Of a DNA stretch of 47,984 nt, positions 43,920-47,984 are shown in pieces. The notes beneath the pieces are model-generated. The model ran no database searches and was not told the DNA's origin. It saw nothing but the letters and a program-made list of their open reading frames with translations. The position numbers and the translations under genes were made by a program. The stretch comes from DASXRU01 sp036506395 (lineage in GTDB: Bacteria > Acidobacteriota > Blastocatellia > Pyrinomonadales > Pyrinomonadaceae). How positions within the stretch are numbered: the stretch's first letter is position 1; each line of letters starts with the position of its first letter. The DNA is taken from the NCBI GenBank assembly GCA_036506395.1, contig DASXRU010000029.1:1-47984 (forward strand), read 5' to 3'.

Positions 43920-44039
43920 CATTTGGAGTGCGGTGGCAAAGCGCAGCGCGACACCGCTTTCGATTTTCCAACACAGTTGAGGGTGACCGTAAAACCCAAA
44001 GCGCCGTCGCCGCTTCGCTCTGCCGGCGCACTCCAAATG
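43920..44039. repeat. 120-bp imperfect inverted-repeat element
   Basis: The ends CATTTGGAGTGCG and CGCACTCCAAATG are exact complements. The complementarity extends with mismatches for about 40 bp inward from each end. No ORF is inside. It sits between uraH and the urate oxidase gene, close to both, and resembles a MITE-like dispersed element. Confidence 0.8.
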
Positions 44040-44046
44040 GAGCTAA

Positions 44047-44874
44047 ATGATCATCGATCCAACAATCAGTGAATGGCTAAACCTGATCCTGCGCTGGATT
44101 CACGTTTTCGCGGGCATCATGTGGGTAGGCACGACCTACTACTTTACCTGGCTGGATGCGCGCTTAACCGAAGAGGAAAAAGCGGCCCAAGCGACGGGAA
44201 CGCCGGCACAGATCTGGATGGTCCACAGCGGCGGCTTTTACATGGTGGAAAAGCGCAAGGTGCCGGATGAGTTGTCGCGCAAACTGCATTGGTTCCGTTG
44301 GGAAGCAGGTACGACCTGGTTAAGCGGAATTGGCTTGCTGATTCTGCTTTTTTATCTGGGCGGTGGTGCTCTGGTGGACCAGGACGTCAGCAACATCAGT
44401 GTGGGGGCTGCGGTTGCGCTGGGAATAGGTCTCCTGATTGTTGCCTGGCTGGTCTATGACCTGATGATGATCTCGCCGCTGGGAAGAAACGAGAAGCTAT
44501 TCGCTATTATTTCCTATGTGCTGATTGTTGGCATTACTTACGGCCTTACCCGCGTACTGAGCGGACGCGCGGCCTACATTCATGTGGGGGCGATGTTTGG
44601 CACCATCATGGCCGCAAACGTCTGGATGCGCATCCTGCCGGCTCAGAAGAAGATGATTGCGGCGATTAAGGAAGGGCGCAAACCCGACGACGCGCTTTCG
44701 GCTCAAGCCAAGCTTCGTTCGAAGCAGAACACGTTCATCGTAGTGCCGACGGTCTTCATTATGATCAGCAACCACTTTCCCGGCGTCACCTACGGCGAAC
44801 GATACAACTGGGCCATCCTGTCGGTCCTGGTTCTTCTTGGTTGGGGCGCAGCAAAATTTGTCCGGAGAGCGTAG
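44047..44874 (+). CDS. Membrane urate oxidase domain protein (PuuD-like, lacking cytochrome c)
   Basis: A 275-residue membrane protein of the urate oxidase N-terminal family (PF06181-like). Its members include PuuD, which oxidises urate to 5-hydroxyisourate in the membrane. The N-terminal span carries the motif LRWIHVFAGIMWVGTTYYFT. YMVEKRKVP, LHWFRWEAGTTWLSGIG, HVGAMFGTIMAANVWMRI and SNHFPGVTYG follow, with about seven or eight spans in all. PuuD normally has a C-terminal cytochrome c domain. None is present here, so electrons must go to a separate carrier. Its position after uraD and uraH completes urate to allantoin. Its TAG stop lies in the arm of a perfect inverted repeat. Confidence 0.88.
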   Translation: MIIDPTISEWLNLILRWIHVFAGIMWVGTTYYFTWLDARLTEEEKAAQATGTPAQIWMVHSGGFYMVEKRKVPDELSRKLHWFRWEAGTTWLSGIGLLILLFYLGGGALVDQDVSNISVGAAVALGIGLLIVAWLVYDLMMISPLGRNEKLFAIISYVLIVGITYGLTRVLSGRAAYIHVGAMFGTIMAANVWMRILPAQKKMIAAIKEGRKPDDALSAQAKLRSKQNTFIVVPTVFIMISNHFPGVTYGERYNWAILSVLVLLGWGAAKFVRRA

Positions 44875-44966
44875 TCAGAACCGCCTGCGGTAGCGGGCGG
44901 GCCTGGTCGTCCGACATGGCGTGCATGAAAGGTGGCCCGCCCGCTACCGCAGGCGGTTCTGACTAC
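44871..44966. repeat. Perfect 33-bp inverted repeat spanning two convergent stop codons
   Basis: 44871-44903 is the exact reverse complement of 44934-44966, with a 30-base spacer. The arms begin GTAGTCAGAACC. The TAG in the left arm is the stop of the urate oxidase gene (44872-44874), and the same TAG on the other strand, in the right arm, is the stop of the M49-like gene (44963-44965). It probably works as a bidirectional hairpin. It lacks a T-tract. Confidence 0.93.
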
Positions 44967-46663
44967 TTGGCCAGTGGGAACACTGGCTCAATATCCACCG
45001 GCACGCTGCCCAACCGGTCCAGTGCATTCTTCATCGCTGGCCTGATCACGCCATACTTGTCCAGCATCGCCTTCGCTTTGTCATAAGAACCTTCCGCTTC
45101 GATCGTCAGTAAATCGTGAGTTAACTTCCGCACAGCTTCCTTGACTCGAGCGTGATCGACACTGAATGTTCCGTTGCGCCCGTTCACTTTGATCGCCCCT
45201 TCATCGGTCAGGTAATTGAATTGGAGTGCCATACCTTTGCCGTGCGCTTCGCTGGTGCCAAATCGCACCGAGCGGAACGCGCTGGCAAGATACGTGGTGT
45301 AGAGCGTACGTTCCATGCGCTTATCGACCGCGCCTTTGTCAATCAGGTATTGCAGCGCCCAGAGTGCCGTGATGTCGGCCTTCGCTTCTTCAATAGCCGA
45401 ATGCAGCTCTTTGAGTTGCTTCCGTACGGTGGTTTCCTGACCGGCAATCGTAATGTTGTGCGGACCGAGTCCATGCATCAATTCATGCGTCAAGATGTGC
45501 GTAAAGAATGACTCGAAATCCAGAGCCGATTGTTGCGCAGGATCGAGCACGACTCGGGAGATGGGAACCAGAGTCTTATCGAACTTGGCGTGCTGCACGT
45601 TCTTCAACATCACCTTCTTTGTGCCTTTGTCTTTTACCACTCGCTCGTCATTCGGCAGATTGAAAGCTGCAGTTTGCACCCCGCTATTGCCTTCGCCGGA
45701 GCTGAAGACTTCATTCACGACTCTGATGGGCGAATCCGCGCCGAGTTTTGGATTGCGGTAGCGCGCCTCAATGGGCAGATTGTTTTCCAGCTCCTGCAAA
45801 TAATGGGTGAACTTCACCAGCTTTGCGCTTTCGGCTTCGTCACGCAGCGTCACGTACGCCTCGAATGCCGCTTTGTAGCCAAACAACTCGTCTTCATATG
45901 TCTCGTATGGACCAATGGTGACTTCGATGGGCGCATCGAGATCCATCCAGGCCACATCGCTGGCGTAGTAATCGTCGGAGGCAAAAGCGTCAGCACGTTT
46001 GGTCAGGAAGTCCTGAAGCGTCTTGTTGGTCGTCAACGCCGCAGCTTCGCGCAGAAGTTTTGCCGCGGGCTCGAGAAACTCGCGATACTCCTGGCTGTAG
46101 GGAACCGTTATCAGCTTGCCGCCCGCGTCACGGCGAATTACGTAGAAGTATCCGGTGGCCTTTTCCTTCTCTTCCGGCGACAGGCTTTGTAACCACGAAT
46201 TGAACTCGTCTTTCGTCATGTCGGCGGGGTAGTAATTCGCCTGCGGCGGTTTCTCGCGCGGCACCCCCTCGACGAACGGCTCGTTGTTGTCGAGGCGTGA
46301 CCATGGACCGGAGTTGATGCGGAAGTAGTGGGCCCAAACGGGATCTTTGCGGCGCTCGAGATCCGCCAGTAACGTTTCGTTGCCGCTCCATACCTGTCGC
46401 CGGAACAACGGATCCATGTATTTCGCGGCGGCAATTATCTTTTGCAGGGCCTTACGATCGTTTGCGGAAAGGCTGGAGGTGTCGGCCGTCAGCACGGTGG
46501 GCGCAAAGCGCCGAATCTTCGGGTAGAGAGCAACGACTGCAGCAGGCGGCATCTGGTTAGCCTCAGCGGGCACTTTGCGTGGTTTCCTCCTCTGCGCCAA
46601 CGGAGCCGCCGCAAAGAATACTGAAACGAGCAGCACTGAAACAATTTGCTTCCATGAGTTCAT
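44963..46663 (-). CDS. Exported M49-like (dipeptidyl-peptidase III-type) metallopeptidase
   Basis: A 566-residue protein with a signal peptide (SWKQIVSVLLVSVFFAAAPLA). The zinc motif HELMHGLGPHNI is the pattern of the M49-like domain also attached to plant Nudix hydrolases. The second metal ligand motif is SAIEEAKADITALWAL, corresponding to the EExxAD element. FYVIRRD and the substrate-side region RVVNEVFSSGEGNSGVQTAA are upstream. It is probably a periplasmic peptidase. The gene starts 16 bp after the DUF6986 gene on the same strand, and its start has GAGGA. Its stop lies in the inverted repeat. Confidence 0.87.
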   Translation of the reverse strand: MNSWKQIVSVLLVSVFFAAAPLAQRRKPRKVPAEANQMPPAAVVALYPKIRRFAPTVLTADTSSLSANDRKALQKIIAAAKYMDPLFRRQVWSGNETLLADLERRKDPVWAHYFRINSGPWSRLDNNEPFVEGVPREKPPQANYYPADMTKDEFNSWLQSLSPEEKEKATGYFYVIRRDAGGKLITVPYSQEYREFLEPAAKLLREAAALTTNKTLQDFLTKRADAFASDDYYASDVAWMDLDAPIEVTIGPYETYEDELFGYKAAFEAYVTLRDEAESAKLVKFTHYLQELENNLPIEARYRNPKLGADSPIRVVNEVFSSGEGNSGVQTAAFNLPNDERVVKDKGTKKVMLKNVQHAKFDKTLVPISRVVLDPAQQSALDFESFFTHILTHELMHGLGPHNITIAGQETTVRKQLKELHSAIEEAKADITALWALQYLIDKGAVDKRMERTLYTTYLASAFRSVRFGTSEAHGKGMALQFNYLTDEGAIKVNGRNGTFSVDHARVKEAVRKLTHDLLTIEAEGSYDKAKAMLDKYGVIRPAMKNALDRLGSVPVDIEPVFPLAK

Positions 46664-46679
46664 CGCTAATCATCCTCTT

Positions 46680-47984
46680 TTAGAGATTCTGTCGATTCTT
46701 CAAGATTTTCACGAACGATCCTGAACGCAATTCTTCTATAGTCAGACTCGAAAGCCGGAGCGCTTCATCTTCAGTAATCGCGCCACAATTGATCGCCCGC
46801 AGGAAATAATTTAGCAGGCCCTGGCCCGTAGCTGCATCGTCGAAAACATCGCCGACTAAAGTGGCCTTCGCTGCCTTTTCCACAAAATTGCTGAGGCGCT
46901 CAGAGGCCGCGGCCAGGCTGTCAAGAAAAAATGCATATACGGCGGCGTAGCGGGTGGTGAATTGCGCCGGGTGCAGATCCCAACCCTGGTAGTATGCGTT
47001 TGTCAGTGAATGCTGAATATGATCGTAGTGCAGCTTCCACGCGCGATGTACAGTTTCGCGGTTCTCTTCGAGCTGCTGCCGGCTTAGCGGTGGCCCGTCC
47101 TTTTCCGCGCGGTGTGGCGCCACCGGCATGATGTTGGTTGCGCCGTCGGAAAGCCATATGCCTGTTCCGGCAAACGAAACCTGCATCATATGGCGCGCAA
47201 AATCGCACGCCTGATGAGTCATGTGCTGGTGCGCCGCCGTTATGTTGCAGCTGGCGGTGTAGTCGTAAGTGCCAAAATGAGCCGCGATGCAGCGCCCGCG
47301 CGTCGCCTGTAAAAGCAGCGGCAGATTTATGCGACCTTCGTCGTTGATGATCGACTGCGTGGTCTCAATCATCATTTCCATTTGCAGGGAACCCGCAGCC
47401 AGGCCGGTTCGCGATTCGAGGAGCTCGAATAGATCGGTAAGCGCGGAGCATTGCTCCGGGATCGTAATCTTCGGCAGGGTGACTACGAAGTTGTGCGGCA
47501 GGGCGCCGCCGCTTTTCTCCAGAAGCCTCGAAAGAAAGATATCCAGAGTGCGCATGCTGCGGCGGCGCAATTCTTCCGTGAATGGTTTGATACGTATGCC
47601 GATGAAAGGGGGAAGGGTGCCGGCGGCCATGCCCTTTGCTACTTCGCCGGCGGCAGATTCAGCGTGGCCATCCTCTTCCGCATCGGGGCGATTGCCATAG
47701 CCGTCTTCAAAATCAATGCGGAAGTCCTCAACCGGCTCGCGGCGCAGTTTTTCCAGCACGCGGCAGTAGATCGTTTGTGCCAGCCACGCTGGCTTGTTCT
47801 GTTGGCGCAGCTCGTCCGCGTTTCCTTCAAACTGTGATTCCAGCCTGGGGATCTGATCCGCTGAGCGCGGCAATTCGGCAGCCCCAGGTAATCCGATCGC
47901 CTGGGCGAGGGTGGTGAAGTCGGGCGCGTATTCCATGAGCGTGCGTAGCGCTACCGTACCAAGCCGCTCTGCGGAATCGGACTT
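46680..47984 (-). CDS. DUF6986 aldolase-like protein, 5' end beyond the window
   Basis: At least 434 residues are visible. The reading frame is open to the window edge, with a plausible conserved sequence (SDSAERLGTVALRTLMEYAP) ahead of the ATG at 47936, so I regard the gene as partial and the ATG as internal. The fold is of the citrate-lyase-beta/HpcH-like TIM-barrel type: DFRIDFEDGYGNRPDAEED, PFIGIRIKPF, LQMEMMIETTQSIIND and CIAAHFGTYDYTASCNI with acidic metal ligands. DUF6986 genes frequently lie near purine or ureide catabolic genes, which fits this place, but no reaction is proven. It is the first gene of a unit with the M49-like gene. Confidence 0.85.
   Translation of the reverse strand, partial: KSDSAERLGTVALRTLMEYAPDFTTLAQAIGLPGAAELPRSADQIPRLESQFEGNADELRQQNKPAWLAQTIYCRVLEKLRREPVEDFRIDFEDGYGNRPDAEEDGHAESAAGEVAKGMAAGTLPPFIGIRIKPFTEELRRRSMRTLDIFLSRLLEKSGGALPHNFVVTLPKITIPEQCSALTDLFELLESRTGLAAGSLQMEMMIETTQSIINDEGRINLPLLLQATRGRCIAAHFGTYDYTASCNITAAHQHMTHQACDFARHMMQVSFAGTGIWLSDGATNIMPVAPHRAEKDGPPLSRQQLEENRETVHRAWKLHYDHIQHSLTNAYYQGWDLHPAQFTTRYAAVYAFFLDSLAAASERLSNFVEKAAKATLVGDVFDDAATGQGLLNYFLRAINCGAITEDEALRLSSLTIEELRSGSFVKILKNRQNL

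Overview
The window looks like a chromosomal segment of an acidobacterium, most likely of the Blastocatellia type. This is an inference from gene content and not from any rRNA. The pointers are two tandem GWxTD-domain secreted proteins, a Solibacter-type C-terminal domain (TIGR03437-like) on a secreted propeller-like protein, secreted metalloproteases with proline-rich linkers and acidobacterial beta-sandwich tails, a TPR plus Fis-type regulator beside a tiny secreted peptide, and many short palindromic intergenic repeats. No rRNA, tRNA, CRISPR array, IS transposase or phage gene was seen.

Layout. 1-6580: a small membrane-anchored protein overlapping a secreted metalloprotease, then a second related metalloprotease. 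Each metalloprotease ends in a clear intrinsic terminator and is surrounded by composite palindromic repeats. 6580-22844: a surface-glycan cluster holding a DUF4214/coiled-coil/methyltransferase, four GT4 glycosyltransferases (one fused to a methyltransferase and a beta-sandwich), two GT-C-like membrane proteins, another DUF4214-methyltransferase, a secreted DUF4214 protein with its own promoter and terminator, a polytopic membrane protein, and a Wzt-type ABC ATPase with a carbohydrate-binding tail. No Wzm permease is present. 23271-25697: a secreted propeller-like protein. 25806-29816: a UbiB/AarF-like kinase, a peroxiredoxin whose catalytic codon is an in-frame TGA followed by a SECIS-like hairpin (a probable selenoprotein), and a SurA-like/DsbA fusion. 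30047-31940: a TPR/Fis-type regulator divergent from a 78-residue secreted peptide. 32154-33863: an ATP-dependent DNA ligase. 34076-35622: TatA/B and an enlarged TatC. 35846-39146: two GWxTD paralogues whose last 131 bp are identical. 39219-41820: a small conserved protein, rlmN, a DsbD-alpha-like protein and a TonB-C protein. 41828-47984: pgeF, acpS, the urate-degradation genes (uraD, uraH, membrane urate oxidase), an M49-like metallopeptidase and a DUF6986 aldolase-like gene cut by the window edge.

How the genes work together. The glycan genes suggest cytoplasmic assembly of a polysaccharide by GT4 enzymes, modification or capping by SAM methyltransferases (one carrying a long coiled coil that could act as a length ruler), and ABC export through Wzt. 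The Tat pair, the DsbA and DsbD-like proteins and the peroxiredoxin belong to envelope protein export and redox maintenance. UraD, UraH and the membrane urate oxidase form a complete urate to allantoin route.

The two most interesting candidates are the selenocysteine peroxiredoxin, which ordinary annotation would split or call a pseudogene, and the TPR/Fis regulator with its divergent secreted peptide. The latter is architecturally reminiscent of Gram-positive RRNPP peptide-receptor pairs but sits in a probable acidobacterium.
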